Origin: Telluria mixta
Lineage (GTDB): Bacteria; Pseudomonadota; Gammaproteobacteria; Burkholderiales; Burkholderiaceae_D
Reading direction: 5' to 3'
DNA: 64,000 nt
Assembly (NCBI RefSeq): GCF_029223865.1
Contig: NZ_CP119520.1
Span: 6,200,001 to 6,264,000 of the forward strand
A program made the position numbers and the translations under genes. Positions 1-8,762 of this stretch are shown piece by piece (position 1 is the stretch's first letter; every line of letters starts with the position of its first letter). The notes under the pieces were generated by a model. That model searched no databases. It was given only the letters and a program-made list of their open reading frames with translations, and was not told where the DNA came from.

Positions 1-19
1 CTCCTCCTTTGACTGTTGT

Positions 20-31
20 GTTATCGATAGC
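20..31. promoter_or_regulatory. LacI-type operator, near-palindromic
   Basis: Reads GTTATCGATAGC, a two-mismatch... variant of the palindrome GTTATCGATAAC that recurs across the polysaccharide region. It lies about 10 bp from the Shine-Dalgarno of the presumed divergent gene off the left edge, so it may control that gene. Protein binding is inferred from recurrence and from the nearby LacI-family gene. Confidence 0.55.
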
Positions 32-74
32 GCTGGCGATCGTAACACGAGAACAACTAAACGGATGAAATTTT

Positions 75-86
75 GTTATCGTTACC
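75..86. promoter_or_regulatory. LacI-type operator variant
   Basis: Reads GTTATCGTTACC, keeping the left half GTTATCG of the recurring palindrome with a degenerate right half. One of four copies in the 393-bp leader region. Confidence 0.45.
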
Positions 87-173
87 CGAGCGTGTTGCGC
101 CGCCCGAAAAACGCAGCATGGCGTGGAAAAAACCCGACCCCATCGAAATCTGTTGATCGCGACGACAACTTTT

Positions 174-185
174 GTTATCGTTAAC
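174..185. promoter_or_regulatory. LacI-type operator variant
   Basis: Reads GTTATCGTTAAC, one base from the perfect palindrome GTTATCGATAAC. Together with the sites at 75 and 355 it could allow multi-site binding upstream of kduI. Confidence 0.55.
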
Positions 186-264
186 TTGCGCTGTACGCTC
201 GGGCATAGCCGGTTCGTGCCGGTATGGCGATCTCCTTGCGGGTACGTTCCAGACCCGTATTCGG

Positions 265-301
265 CCCGCCTCGACCTCGTCGGGGCGGGTCATTTTTTTT
301 T
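265..301 (+). terminator. Terminator-like hairpin in the kdu leader
   Basis: CCCGCC (265-270) pairs with GGCGGG (284-289), extended by TCGA/TCGG, with a CCTCG loop, and is followed by a run of about ten T residues (292-301). This is a classical intrinsic terminator for the plus strand. No gene lies upstream to be terminated, so it could end a short leader RNA or act as an attenuator. Confidence 0.6.
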
Positions 302-354
302 GTGCCGGCCGGCCTGCCGCGGGGTTTTACTTTTTGAAATACCCTGATATGATT

Positions 355-366
355 GTTATCGATAAC
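355..366. promoter_or_regulatory. LacI-type operator, perfect palindrome
   Basis: GTTATCGATAAC is a perfect 12-bp palindrome 27 bp upstream of the kduI start, where repressor binding would block transcription of the operon. It is the best match among the recurring sites. Confidence 0.7.
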
Positions 367-393
367 CGCCATACAGGGAACGAGGAGACACCC

Positions 394-1242
394 ATGTTCG
401 AAAAGACGTACTACGCAACCCACCCCGACATGATGAACGGCGCGAGCAACGACCAGCTGCGCCAGCGCTACCTGCTCGACAAGATGTTCGCGCCGGACGC
501 CGTCACGCTGAACTATTGCCACGACGAGCGCTTCGTCATCGGCGGGGCCGCACCCGTCGCCGGTCCGCTGGCCCTGCCCGCGCACACCGAGCCTGCCTCC
601 GCCGCCGGCCAGCCGTTCCTGGCACGGCGCGAGCTGGGCATCATCAACGTGTCCGGCGGCACGGGCCGTGTCACCGTCGACGGCCAGGCGTTCGAGCTGG
701 CCCCGCGCGACGGCCTGTACGTCCCGATGGGCAGCGCCGACGTGGTCTTCGAATCGCTGGACGCGGCCGATCCGGCCCGTTTCTACCTCGCGTCGACGCC
801 CGCCCACGTCCGCTGCGAACTCGTCAAGATCACGCACGCCCAGGCGATTCCGCTGGAGCGCGGCAGCCCGGAGACATCGAACGAACGCACGATCTACCAG
901 TACGTCATCCCCGGCGTGTGCAAGTCGGCCCAGCTGCTGCTGGGTCTCACGATCCTCAAGACGGGCAGCGTCTGGAACACGATGCCGCCGCACGTGCACG
1001 AGCGCCGCTCCGAGGTGTATTTCTACTTCGACCTGCAGGATGACCAGCGCGTGTTCCACTTCATGGGCGCCCCCGACTCGGCGCGCCACATCGTCGTGGC
1101 CAACGAGCAGGCCGTCGTGTCCCCGCCCTGGTCGATCCACATGGGGTCCGGCACGGCGAACTATGCCTTCATCTGGGCGATGGGCGGCGAGAACCTGGAC
1201 TACACGGACATGAAAGTCCTCGACATCTGCCAGCTGAAATAA
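394..1242 (+). CDS. kduI: 5-dehydro-4-deoxy-D-glucuronate isomerase
   Basis: KduI isomerises 5-keto-4-deoxyuronate (DKI), which forms when unsaturated uronates open, to 3-deoxy-D-glycero-2,5-hexodiulosonate in the cytoplasm. The 282-residue protein matches the family length (about 278). It carries the cupin metal ligands H200, H202 and E207 in HVHERRSE, and H249 in WSIHMG. The ATG at 394 follows a GAGGAG ribosome site, and an upstream in-frame extension lacks one. It is the first gene of the operon, 9 bp before kduD, with a perfect LacI-type palindrome just upstream. Confidence 0.95.
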   Translation: MFEKTYYATHPDMMNGASNDQLRQRYLLDKMFAPDAVTLNYCHDERFVIGGAAPVAGPLALPAHTEPASAAGQPFLARRELGIINVSGGTGRVTVDGQAFELAPRDGLYVPMGSADVVFESLDAADPARFYLASTPAHVRCELVKITHAQAIPLERGSPETSNERTIYQYVIPGVCKSAQLLLGLTILKTGSVWNTMPPHVHERRSEVYFYFDLQDDQRVFHFMGAPDSARHIVVANEQAVVSPPWSIHMGSGTANYAFIWAMGGENLDYTDMKVLDICQLK

Positions 1243-1251
1243 GGGGATTCC

Positions 1252-2007
1252 ATGCTCGACCTGTTCAACCTCGCCGGCCGCACGGCGCTCGTCACGGGTG
1301 CCAACACGGGCCTGGGCCAGGGCATCGCCATCGCGCTGGCCGCAGCCGGCGCCGACATCGTCGTCGCCGGGCGCAGCCCCGCCGAAGACACGGCCGCGCA
1401 AGTCCGCGCGCTCGGCCGCCGCTTCCTCGACGTGCGTGCGGACCTGTCGTCCACGGCACCCGTGCGCGACGTCGTCGATGCCGCGGTCGCCCTCAACGGC
1501 CGGCTCGACATCGTCGTCAACAATGCCGGCATCATCCGCCGCGCCGACAGTCTCGACGTCGACGAGGCGGACTGGGACGCCGTCATCGACACCAACCTGA
1601 AGTCCGTCTTCTTCCTGGCGCAGGCCGCGGCGCGCCATATGGCGCAGCACGGCGGCGGCAAGATCGTCAACATCGCGTCTTTGTTGTCGTTCCAGGGCGG
1701 CATCCGCGTGCCGGCCTACACGGCAAGCAAGAGCGCCGTCGCGGGCCTGACGCGGGCCCTGGCCAACGAATGGGCCGCGCAAGGCATCAACGTCAACGCC
1801 ATCGCACCCGGCTACTTCGACACGAACAATACGGCGGCCCTGCGCGCGGACCCGGTGCGCGAACCGGCCATCCTTGCGCGCATTCCCGCCGGCCGCTGGG
1901 GGCAGCCGGGCGACCTGGCCGGCGCCGCCGTGTTCCTGGCCAGCCGCGCCAGCGACTACGTCCACGGCATCGTTCTGCCGGTGGACGGCGGCTGGCTCGC
2001 CCGATGA
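1252..2007 (+). CDS. kduD: 2-dehydro-3-deoxy-D-gluconate 5-dehydrogenase (SDR)
   Basis: KduD reduces the KduI product to 2-keto-3-deoxygluconate (KDG) with NAD(P)H. The 251-residue classical short-chain dehydrogenase has TGANTGLGQG for cofactor binding near residue 15, the NNAG motif near residue 88, the catalytic Ser in NIASLLSF and the YTASK catalytic pair. It overlaps the next gene by the 4-nt ATGA arrangement, so the two are probably translationally coupled. Its place directly after kduI makes the assignment secure. Confidence 0.95.
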   Translation: MLDLFNLAGRTALVTGANTGLGQGIAIALAAAGADIVVAGRSPAEDTAAQVRALGRRFLDVRADLSSTAPVRDVVDAAVALNGRLDIVVNNAGIIRRADSLDVDEADWDAVIDTNLKSVFFLAQAAARHMAQHGGGKIVNIASLLSFQGGIRVPAYTASKSAVAGLTRALANEWAAQGINVNAIAPGYFDTNNTAALRADPVREPAILARIPAGRWGQPGDLAGAAVFLASRASDYVHGIVLPVDGGWLAR

Positions 2008-3029
2008 GCGTCCGTCCCGACATGGCGGGCCGCATCGTGTGCTTCGGCGAGATCCTGCTGCGCCTCGCCGCCCCGCCGGGCCGCATGCTGCTGCAGACGC
2101 CGGCGCTGGACGCGTGCACGGGCGGCGCGGAAGCGAACGTCGCAGTATCGCTGGCGCTGCTCGGCCACCGCACTGCCATGGTCAGCGTCCTGCCGGACAA
2201 TTCCCTGGGCCGCGCGGCACTCGACAGCCTGCGCGCGCACGGCGTCGACACGGCCGGCATCCGCCTGCGCCCCGGCCGCATGGGCCTGTATTTCATCACG
2301 CCGGGCGCGGTGGTGCGCCCCTCCGAAATCATCTACGACCGCGCCGGCTCCGCATACGCGCTGGCCAACCCTGGCCTGTACGACTGGCCCGCGCTGCTGG
2401 ACGGCGCCGGGTGGCTGCACGTGTCGGGCATCTCCCCGGCCGTCGGCGACGGTCCTGCCCAGGCCGTGCTCGCGGCGATGCGGACGGCCCGCGCCGGCGG
2501 CGTGCGCGTCGCGTTCGACGGCAATTACCGGTCGACCTTATGGGCCGAGCGCGGCCAGGACGGCGCGCCGCTGCTGCTGGAAGCCATGCGCATGGCGGAT
2601 GTGCTGTTCGCCGGCCCGCGCGACATCGCCCTCGTCCTGGACCGCCCCGAACTGGCGGATCCGGCGCGCGAACCGGAAGCGGCGCGGGTCGCGTTCGCCG
2701 CGTTCCCGCACCTGGACCTGCTGGCCTGGACGCGCCGCGCGCAGCACAGCGTGGACGAACACGAGCTGTCGGCCGTCCTGCACACGCGCGCGGCTTCCGT
2801 GACGGGCGGCAGCTACCGGCTGTCCGGCATCGTCGACCGCATCGGGACCGGCGACGCCTTCGCGGCCGGCGTCCTGCATGGCCTGCAGACCGGCATGGCC
2901 CCCGCGGACGTGGCCGGATTCGCGCTGGCCGCCGCCGCCATGAAACATGCGATCTCGGGCGACTTCAACCTCGCCCGGGCAGACCAGATCGAGGCCGCAC
3001 GCGCCGGAGTGTTCGATGTACGGCGTTGA
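2004..3029 (+). CDS. kdgK: 2-dehydro-3-deoxygluconokinase (PfkB family)
   Basis: Predicted to phosphorylate KDG to KDPG, which KDPG aldolase (not in this window) would cleave. The 341-residue protein has the PfkB N-terminal FGEILLRL start, the GGAEANVA sugar-binding segment and the C-terminal signature GTGDAFAAG with its catalytic Asp. The ATG at 2004 overlaps the kduD stop, and a longer in-frame extension runs through kduD and is rejected. Substrate assignment rests on family and context. A related 2-ketogluconate kinase activity cannot be excluded. Confidence 0.88.
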   Translation: MSVRPDMAGRIVCFGEILLRLAAPPGRMLLQTPALDACTGGAEANVAVSLALLGHRTAMVSVLPDNSLGRAALDSLRAHGVDTAGIRLRPGRMGLYFITPGAVVRPSEIIYDRAGSAYALANPGLYDWPALLDGAGWLHVSGISPAVGDGPAQAVLAAMRTARAGGVRVAFDGNYRSTLWAERGQDGAPLLLEAMRMADVLFAGPRDIALVLDRPELADPAREPEAARVAFAAFPHLDLLAWTRRAQHSVDEHELSAVLHTRAASVTGGSYRLSGIVDRIGTGDAFAAGVLHGLQTGMAPADVAGFALAAAAMKHAISGDFNLARADQIEAARAGVFDVRR

Positions 3030-3044
3030 CGCGGGGAGGTCCGC

Positions 3045-4070
3045 ATGAGCGGCAGCTGGCGTCTGACCTGGGACCACGGCAGCGCGGACGTGCAGTCGCT
3101 GGGCGGGATGCTCGGTCCCTTGAGCCTGCGCATCGGCGACGAGCGCGAACTGGAAATCATGCACGTGGCACCCTGGGCCGGCATGACGCGCGCCGGCAGC
3201 CTGCCGGGCCTCATGCGCCGCCTGCGCGGCGAGTGGCCATGCCTGCCGTTCGGCTGCACGGAGGCGCCGTCAGGCCTGCCCGCCGGCTGGGGCACGCGCG
3301 CGCCCGAGGATGCGTGGAACCACGGGTATGCGGCGAACCACCATTGGCGCTGTGTGTCCGCGACCGGACAGCGCATCCACCTGGCCATCGATTATCCGCC
3401 CGGCTCGCCGATCGAGCATATCGAACGGGAGATCGCGGCCGACCCGCACGCCCCGGCCGTCGACATCACCCTGCGCGTGTGGGCCCGCCGTCCGGCGCGC
3501 GTGCCCGCCGGCCTGCATCCGACCTTCCGCCTGCCGCCGGCGGCGGGACGCGTGCGCGTGGTGCTCGGGCCGCACGACGGCATCCACAGCTATCCCGCCC
3601 AGCCGGCGGGCGCCGTGTCGCGGCTGTTGTCCGACACGCGCTCGGCATCGCTGGACAGCCTGGCCGGCGTCGACGGTCCCATCGACCTCGCGCACCTCCC
3701 GTTCGCCGCACCGGCCGAGGAGCTGTTGCAGGTGCGCGCGATCGGCGGCCGGGACGGCGCCGCGCCGTTCGCCCTGCATTACCTCGATTACGACGCCTGC
3801 GTCGGCCTGTGGTGGGACACGGCGCAACTGCCCGACCTGCTGCTCTGGGTGAGCAACGGTGGCCGCATCCACTTCCCCTGGATGAGCAACCACCTGGCGC
3901 TGGGTGCCGAACCCGTGAACAGCCTGTTCGACCTGGGCCGTGTCGCGACGGCGCCGGCCGATCACCCGCTGGCGGACCGGCTCGGCATCGCCATCACCCC
4001 GGACGCGCCGTGGGAGACCCGCTACCGCATCGCCGCCTGGCCCCAACCGCCCCTGCCAACCCAACGATAG
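3045..4070 (+). CDS. Aldose 1-epimerase-like protein
   Basis: A 341-residue galactose-mutarotase-fold protein, predicted to interconvert anomers of a sugar released in the pathway. Features seen include the PAGLHPTFRLP segment, a central His-rich region and the C-terminal WVSNGGRIHFPWM strand typical of mutarotase-like beta-sandwiches. The initiator ATG follows GGGGAGG. It lies between kdgK and the AGE-family gene in one operon, so a supporting mutarotase role is inferred. Catalytic residues were not individually confirmed. Confidence 0.65.
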   Translation: MSGSWRLTWDHGSADVQSLGGMLGPLSLRIGDERELEIMHVAPWAGMTRAGSLPGLMRRLRGEWPCLPFGCTEAPSGLPAGWGTRAPEDAWNHGYAANHHWRCVSATGQRIHLAIDYPPGSPIEHIEREIAADPHAPAVDITLRVWARRPARVPAGLHPTFRLPPAAGRVRVVLGPHDGIHSYPAQPAGAVSRLLSDTRSASLDSLAGVDGPIDLAHLPFAAPAEELLQVRAIGGRDGAAPFALHYLDYDACVGLWWDTAQLPDLLLWVSNGGRIHFPWMSNHLALGAEPVNSLFDLGRVATAPADHPLADRLGIAITPDAPWETRYRIAAWPQPPLPTQR

Positions 4071-4081
4071 AGAACCCCGCC

Positions 4082-5293
4082 ATGGCACCCGACTTCCGTT
4101 CTCCCCGCTTCCTGCTCGACCACGTGGCCCATACGATGCGGTTTTATCACCCGCGCTGCATCGACCCGAGCGGCGGTTTTTATCACTTCTTCCGCGACGA
4201 CGGCACGGTGTACGACCGCACGACGCGCCACCTCGTCAGCAGCACGCGCTTCGTCTTCAATTACGCGATGGCGTACCGGCGCTTCGCCGACCCTGACTAC
4301 CTCGCGGCCGTGCGCCACGGCGTCGCCTTCCTGCGCGACGTCCACCGCGATCCGGGCACGGGCGGCTACGCCTGGCAGCTCGCGTGGAAGGACGGCCGCA
4401 AGGCGGTCCTCGACGGCGACAACCACTGCTACGGCCTCGCGTTCGTCATGCTGGCCTATGCGCATGCGCTGCGCGCCGGCGTGTCCGCGGCGCGCGGCTA
4501 TCTCGCCGAGACCTTCGACCTGATGGAGACGCGCTTCTGGGAACCGGAGCACGGCCTGTACGCCGACCAGGCCAGCGCCGACTGGTCCGTGCTGGACACC
4601 TACCGTGGCCAGAACGCCAACATGCATTCGTGCGAAGCAATGCTCGCAGCGTACGAGGCGACGGGCGAGGTCCGCTACCTGCACCGCGCCGAGACGCTGG
4701 CCCGCAACATCACGCTGCGCCAGGCGGCGCTGGCCGGCAGCTTCGTGTGGGAACACTACCGCACGGACTGGTCGGTGGACTGGGACTACAACCGCGACGA
4801 CAGGACGAACATCTTCCGTCCGTGGGGCTACCAGCCGGGCCACCTGACGGAATGGGCCAAGCTCCTGCTGCTGCTCGAGCGCCACCGCGCCCACCTGGCG
4901 GGCGACGCCGACTGGCTCGCGCCGCGCGCCGTCCAGCTGTTCGACGCCGCGCTGCTGCGTGCGTGGGATGCGGAGCACGGCGGCATCTGCTACGGCTACG
5001 CCCCGGACGGCAGCATCTGCGACGGCGACAAGTATTTCTGGGTGCAGGCCGAAAGCTTCGCGGCCGCCGCCCTGCTGGCCGTGCGCACCGGGAACCCGGC
5101 GTACTGGGACTGGTACGACCGCATCTGGACGTACAGCTGGGCGCACTTCGTCGACCATGACCATGGCGCCTGGTACCGCATCCTCGGCCAGGACAACCGC
5201 AAGCTGACCGATGAAAAGAGCCCGGCCGGCAAGACGGATTACCACACGATGGGCGCGTGCTACGACGTGCTGCATGCGCTGGAGGGGGCATGA
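4082..5293 (+). CDS. AGE-family sugar epimerase/isomerase, possibly mannose isomerase
   Basis: A 403-residue (alpha/alpha)6-barrel protein of the N-acylglucosamine 2-epimerase superfamily. Motifs match aldose-ketose isomerases such as mannose isomerase: STRFVFNYAMAY near residue 60, HSCEAMLAAYE near 182, PGHLTEWAKLLLL near 255 and DYHTMGACYDVL near the C-terminus, which supply the conserved Arg and His residues. It overlaps the following sugar kinase by 4 nt. Mannose-to-fructose isomerisation followed by fructose phosphorylation is the most economical reading. Cellobiose 2-epimerase or another AGE activity is possible. Confidence 0.75.
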   Translation: MAPDFRSPRFLLDHVAHTMRFYHPRCIDPSGGFYHFFRDDGTVYDRTTRHLVSSTRFVFNYAMAYRRFADPDYLAAVRHGVAFLRDVHRDPGTGGYAWQLAWKDGRKAVLDGDNHCYGLAFVMLAYAHALRAGVSAARGYLAETFDLMETRFWEPEHGLYADQASADWSVLDTYRGQNANMHSCEAMLAAYEATGEVRYLHRAETLARNITLRQAALAGSFVWEHYRTDWSVDWDYNRDDRTNIFRPWGYQPGHLTEWAKLLLLLERHRAHLAGDADWLAPRAVQLFDAALLRAWDAEHGGICYGYAPDGSICDGDKYFWVQAESFAAAALLAVRTGNPAYWDWYDRIWTYSWAHFVDHDHGAWYRILGQDNRKLTDEKSPAGKTDYHTMGACYDVLHALEGA

Positions 5294-6285
5294 ACACCCC
5301 ACTGCCCCGCTTCGTCGCGGCCGGCGAGGCCCTGACCGACCTGCTCACGACGGGTCGCGGCACGTGGACGAGCCAGACGGGCGGCTCGACGTGGAACGTG
5401 GCGCGCGTCGTCGCCCGCCTCGGCATCCCGAGCGCGTTCGCGGGCGCCGTCAGCCGCGACGTGTTCGGGCTCGAACTCGCCGCCGCCAACGCGGCCGCGG
5501 GACTCCACCCCGGCTTCCTGCAGCAGGTCGACCGCCCGCCGCTGCTGGCCGTCGTGCACGAACGTCATCCGCCCCGCTACTTCTTCATCGGCACCGACAG
5601 CGCCGACTTGCACTTCGCTCCGGAGCACCTGCCGGCCGGCTGGCAGGAGAGCGCCGCGTGGGTCCACTTCGGCGGCATCAGCCTCGCGCGCGAACCGCTC
5701 GCGGGCACGCTCGTGGCGCTGGCCCGCGACCTGAAACTGCGCGGCACGAAGATCAGCTACGACCCGAACTTCCGCGCGCTGATGGACGACCGTTATGACG
5801 ACACGTTGCGCACGATGGTCGGCCTGGCGGACGTCGTCAAGGTGTCGGACGAAGACCTGCGCGGCCTGTTCCGCCACGACGACACCGACGCCGCCTTCGC
5901 GTCCCTGCGCGCCTTGAATCCGGCCGCGACCTACCTGTTCACGCGCGGCGGCGACGGCGCGCACCTCGTCCGGCCCGACGGCGTATGGCATGCGGCCGCG
6001 CCGGCCGTGGACGTCGTCGACACGGTCGGCGCGGGCGACGCCAGCATCGGCGCCCTGCTCTACAGCCTCATGACGTGGCCGGAGCGCGCGGGCGGCAGCC
6101 ATCTGCGCGTCGCCGTCGCCGCCGGCACCGCCGCCTGCCGGGTCGCGGGCGCCCAACCGCCGACGCTCGACGCCGTGCTGGCGCTGGCGCTGGCGCTGGC
6201 GGACGCCATCGTCGTCCGCCGCGACGACGCCCTTGACTTCCCGGCGCCCGGCCAACAGTATTTCGGCACGCTATTACAACGATAA
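5290..6285 (+). CDS. PfkB-family carbohydrate kinase, probable fructokinase
   Basis: A 331-residue ribokinase-like kinase with AAGEALTDLL at the N-terminus, TGGSTWNVARVVARLG near residue 30 for sugar binding and VGAGDASIGALL near 256 containing the catalytic Asp. Its ATG overlaps the AGE-isomerase stop by 4 nt, so the two products are probably made together. If the isomerase yields fructose, this enzyme would form fructose phosphate. It is distinct from the operon's other PfkB kinase, and substrate is inferred from pairing. Confidence 0.75.
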   Translation: MNTPLPRFVAAGEALTDLLTTGRGTWTSQTGGSTWNVARVVARLGIPSAFAGAVSRDVFGLELAAANAAAGLHPGFLQQVDRPPLLAVVHERHPPRYFFIGTDSADLHFAPEHLPAGWQESAAWVHFGGISLAREPLAGTLVALARDLKLRGTKISYDPNFRALMDDRYDDTLRTMVGLADVVKVSDEDLRGLFRHDDTDAAFASLRALNPAATYLFTRGGDGAHLVRPDGVWHAAAPAVDVVDTVGAGDASIGALLYSLMTWPERAGGSHLRVAVAAGTAACRVAGAQPPTLDAVLALALALADAIVVRRDDALDFPAPGQQYFGTLLQR

Positions 6286-6297
6286 CCAGGAGACACC

Positions 6298-7539
6298 ATG
6301 GCAACGCGCACATCGCAATTCCGCTTCCTGTGCGGCTTCGTCTACATCTACTTCTTCGCCCAGGCGATGAGCATTTCGCTGCTCGCCGTCTGGTTGGGGC
6401 AGACATTGAAGCTGTCGGGTACCGAGGCGGGCATCGTCTTTTCGGCCAACGCCTTCGCCGCGATGTGTTCGCAACCGATCTACGGCTTCGTGTCGGACCG
6501 CGTAGGCACCCGCCGCAACATCCTGTGGACGGTCGCGGCGCTGGTCGCCCTGTCCGGCCTGTTCTTCCCTTTCCTGTATGCGCCGCTGCTGAAGGCGAAC
6601 ATCCTGCTGGGCGCCGCCGTGGGCGGCCTGTATCTCGGGATCACGTTCAATGCGGGCAGCTACGCGATCGAGTCGTACGTCGACCGCATCGGCCGGCGCG
6701 ACGGCTTCGAATACAGCCGCGTGAGGCTGTGGGGCTCGCTGGGCTTCGCCAGCGCCGCCGTGTTCAGCGGCCGGATCTACAACATCGACCCGGGCATCAA
6801 TTTCGCGCTCGCGTCGCTGGCGGGCGGCGTCATGCTCGCGCTGCTGGCCGTGACGCGCGGCGGCCCTCATGTCGCCGGCGTGCCCGGCAAGGAAGGCGTC
6901 AGGCTCGCCGACGCGTTCGCGCTGCTGCGCATGCCGGGCTTCTGGCGCTTCATGGTGTTCGTGCTGGGCGTGACGAACCTGTACCTCGTGTTCGACCAGC
7001 AGTTCCCCCGCTATTTCGCGTCGCTTTTCCCGGACCCGAAGACCGGCGTCGCCATGTTCGGCTACCTGAACTCCGCGCAGATCTTCCTGGAAGCGGGCGG
7101 CCTGTTCGTCGCGCCGCTGCTCGTGCGCCGCATCGGCGCCAAGAACGGCCTGCTGCTGGCCGGTTCCATCATGCTCGTGCGGATCGCCGGTTCCGGCCTC
7201 GCCGTCGGCCCTGTCTCGATCTCGGCGATGAAGCTGCTGCACTCGGTGGAACTGCCGATCCTCGCCGTCTCGCTGTTCCGCTACATCGCACGCCACTTCG
7301 ACAACCGCCTGGCGTCGACCGTCTACATGGTCGGCGTGAGCTTCGGCCACTCGATCGGCATCTTCGCGTTGTCGTCGCTGGCCGGCATCGGCTACGACCG
7401 GATCGGCTTCCCCGCGACCTATCTGACCCTGGCGGGCCTGGGCCTCGTCTTCCTCATCCTGTCCGCCGTGTTCCTGCTGCCGACGCCCGCCGAAACGGTT
7501 GGCGAGCAGGCCGCGCCGCTCGCCGAACCCGCCAAATGA
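6298..7539 (+). CDS. MFS sugar transporter
   Basis: A 413-residue inner-membrane protein with about twelve hydrophobic segments and the MFS loop motif VSDRVGTRRN after the second helix. The sequence resembles the oligosaccharide:H+ symporter (LacY-like) branch of the superfamily. A start with AGGAGA lies 12 bp after the kinase stop. Placed directly before a cytoplasmic-type GH88 hydrolase, it probably imports an unsaturated di- or oligosaccharide. The exact solute is not readable from sequence. Confidence 0.8.
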   Translation: MATRTSQFRFLCGFVYIYFFAQAMSISLLAVWLGQTLKLSGTEAGIVFSANAFAAMCSQPIYGFVSDRVGTRRNILWTVAALVALSGLFFPFLYAPLLKANILLGAAVGGLYLGITFNAGSYAIESYVDRIGRRDGFEYSRVRLWGSLGFASAAVFSGRIYNIDPGINFALASLAGGVMLALLAVTRGGPHVAGVPGKEGVRLADAFALLRMPGFWRFMVFVLGVTNLYLVFDQQFPRYFASLFPDPKTGVAMFGYLNSAQIFLEAGGLFVAPLLVRRIGAKNGLLLAGSIMLVRIAGSGLAVGPVSISAMKLLHSVELPILAVSLFRYIARHFDNRLASTVYMVGVSFGHSIGIFALSSLAGIGYDRIGFPATYLTLAGLGLVFLILSAVFLLPTPAETVGEQAAPLAEPAK

Positions 7540-7556
7540 ATCCCGAAGGAGCAAGC

Positions 7557-8759
7557 ATGACATCACCCCTGAACGCGGCCACGCTCGAGCCGCTGAACAC
7601 CGGCGCCCTGCCGGCCCACTGGAACCGCGGCGTCGACAAGGCCGCCATCGACCGTGCGATCGCGCGCGCGCTGGACGCCGTCGACCGCAACCTGGCCCAC
7701 TTCGGCGACGCCTTCCCGATGCCGTCGTCGCAGGGCGGCGTCTACCAGGCGATGGACAACACGGAATGGACGAACGGCTTCTGGACCGGCATGCTGTGGC
7801 TCGCGTACGAGCTGACGGGTACCGCGCGCTACCGCGATTGCGCCCTGCGCCACGTGGCCAGCTTCCATGCGCGCCAGCGCGACCGCATCAACGTCAACCA
7901 CCACGACCTCGGCTTCCTGTACAGCCTCTCGTGCGTGTCGGGTTACCAGTTGACGGGCGAGCCGCTGGCGGCGGAGGCGGCGCTGGGTGCCGCGCGCCTG
8001 CTGCTGGAACGCTACCTGCCCGGCGCCGGGATCATCCAGGCGTGGGGCGAATTGTCCGACCCGGCACAGCGCGGCCGCATGATCATCGACTGCAACCTGA
8101 ACCTGCCGCTGCTGTACTGGGCGAGCGACCATACGGGCGACCCGGCGTTCCGCGCCGCGGCCGACCGCCACATCGAGGCCGCCGCGCGCCACATCGTGCG
8201 CCCGGACGGCTCCACGTTCCACACGTTCTTCTTCGACCCGGCCAGCGGCGCGCCGCTGTACGGCAAGACGCACCAGGGTCATGCGGACGATTCGTGCTGG
8301 GCGCGGGGGCAGGCCTGGGGCATCTCGGGCTTCCCGCTCGTCTACCGCCACAACGGCGACGGCCGCCTCGTCGACCTGGCAAAAGTGCTGGCGAATTACT
8401 ACCTGAACCGCCTGCCGGCGGACGGCATCTGCTACTGGGATCTCGTGTTCACGAGCGGACCGGAGCCGCGCGACAGCTCGGGCGCCGCCATCGCCGCGTG
8501 CGGCCTGCTGGAACTGGCCCGCAACCTGCCGCTGGCCGACCCGCTGCGCGCCGCCTACGAACGCGCCGCGGCCGGCACGGTGCTCACGCTCGCCGCCGAT
8601 TACGCCGACGCGAGCGGCACGCCGGGCGCCGGCCTGCTGAAGCACGGCGTGTACCACAAGCCGAACGGCGTCGGCGTGGACGAGGCGTGCATCTGGGGCG
8701 ATTACTTCTACCTGGAGGCCCTCGTGCGGTTGACCCGCACGTGGCGTCCCTACTGGTAA
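7557..8759 (+). CDS. Unsaturated glucuronyl hydrolase (GH88)
   Basis: Predicted to remove the unsaturated uronic acid left at oligosaccharide ends by polysaccharide lyases, delivering the KduI substrate. The 400-residue protein has no signal peptide. GH88 segments are visible: TEWTNGFWTGMLW, NVNHHDLGFLYSL with the conserved Asp, DCNLNLPLLYWA with the second Asp, HADDSCWARGQAWG and DSSGAAIAACGLLEL. The ATG at 7557 follows GAAGGAG. It is the last gene of the operon, converging on the LacI gene 3 bp away. GH105 is a less likely relative. Confidence 0.88.
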   Translation: MTSPLNAATLEPLNTGALPAHWNRGVDKAAIDRAIARALDAVDRNLAHFGDAFPMPSSQGGVYQAMDNTEWTNGFWTGMLWLAYELTGTARYRDCALRHVASFHARQRDRINVNHHDLGFLYSLSCVSGYQLTGEPLAAEAALGAARLLLERYLPGAGIIQAWGELSDPAQRGRMIIDCNLNLPLLYWASDHTGDPAFRAAADRHIEAAARHIVRPDGSTFHTFFFDPASGAPLYGKTHQGHADDSCWARGQAWGISGFPLVYRHNGDGRLVDLAKVLANYYLNRLPADGICYWDLVFTSGPEPRDSSGAAIAACGLLELARNLPLADPLRAAYERAAAGTVLTLAADYADASGTPGAGLLKHGVYHKPNGVGVDEACIWGDYFYLEALVRLTRTWRPYW

Positions 8760-8762
8760 TGT

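Larger units (their letters stand above)
1..393. other. Regulatory region upstream of the kdu operon (no gene)
   Basis: This 393-bp stretch has no convincing coding region. It holds four LacI-type half-palindromic or palindromic sites (20-31, 75-86, 174-185, 355-366) and a terminator-like hairpin at 265-301. Positions 1-9 read as AAGGAGGAG on the minus strand, a strong Shine-Dalgarno sequence, so a divergent gene probably starts just left of the window. The region therefore looks like a shared control region for divergent transcription units. Confidence 0.6.

Noticed and set aside
181..1965. 594-residue open frame on the minus strand across kduI and kduD
   Set aside because: It is an antisense shadow of two clear genes in GC-rich DNA, with no domain or ribosome site.
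1874..5293. 1139-residue plus-strand open frame ending with the AGE isomerase
   Set aside because: Only the last 403 codons match a protein family. The rest is out of frame over kdgK and the epimerase gene.
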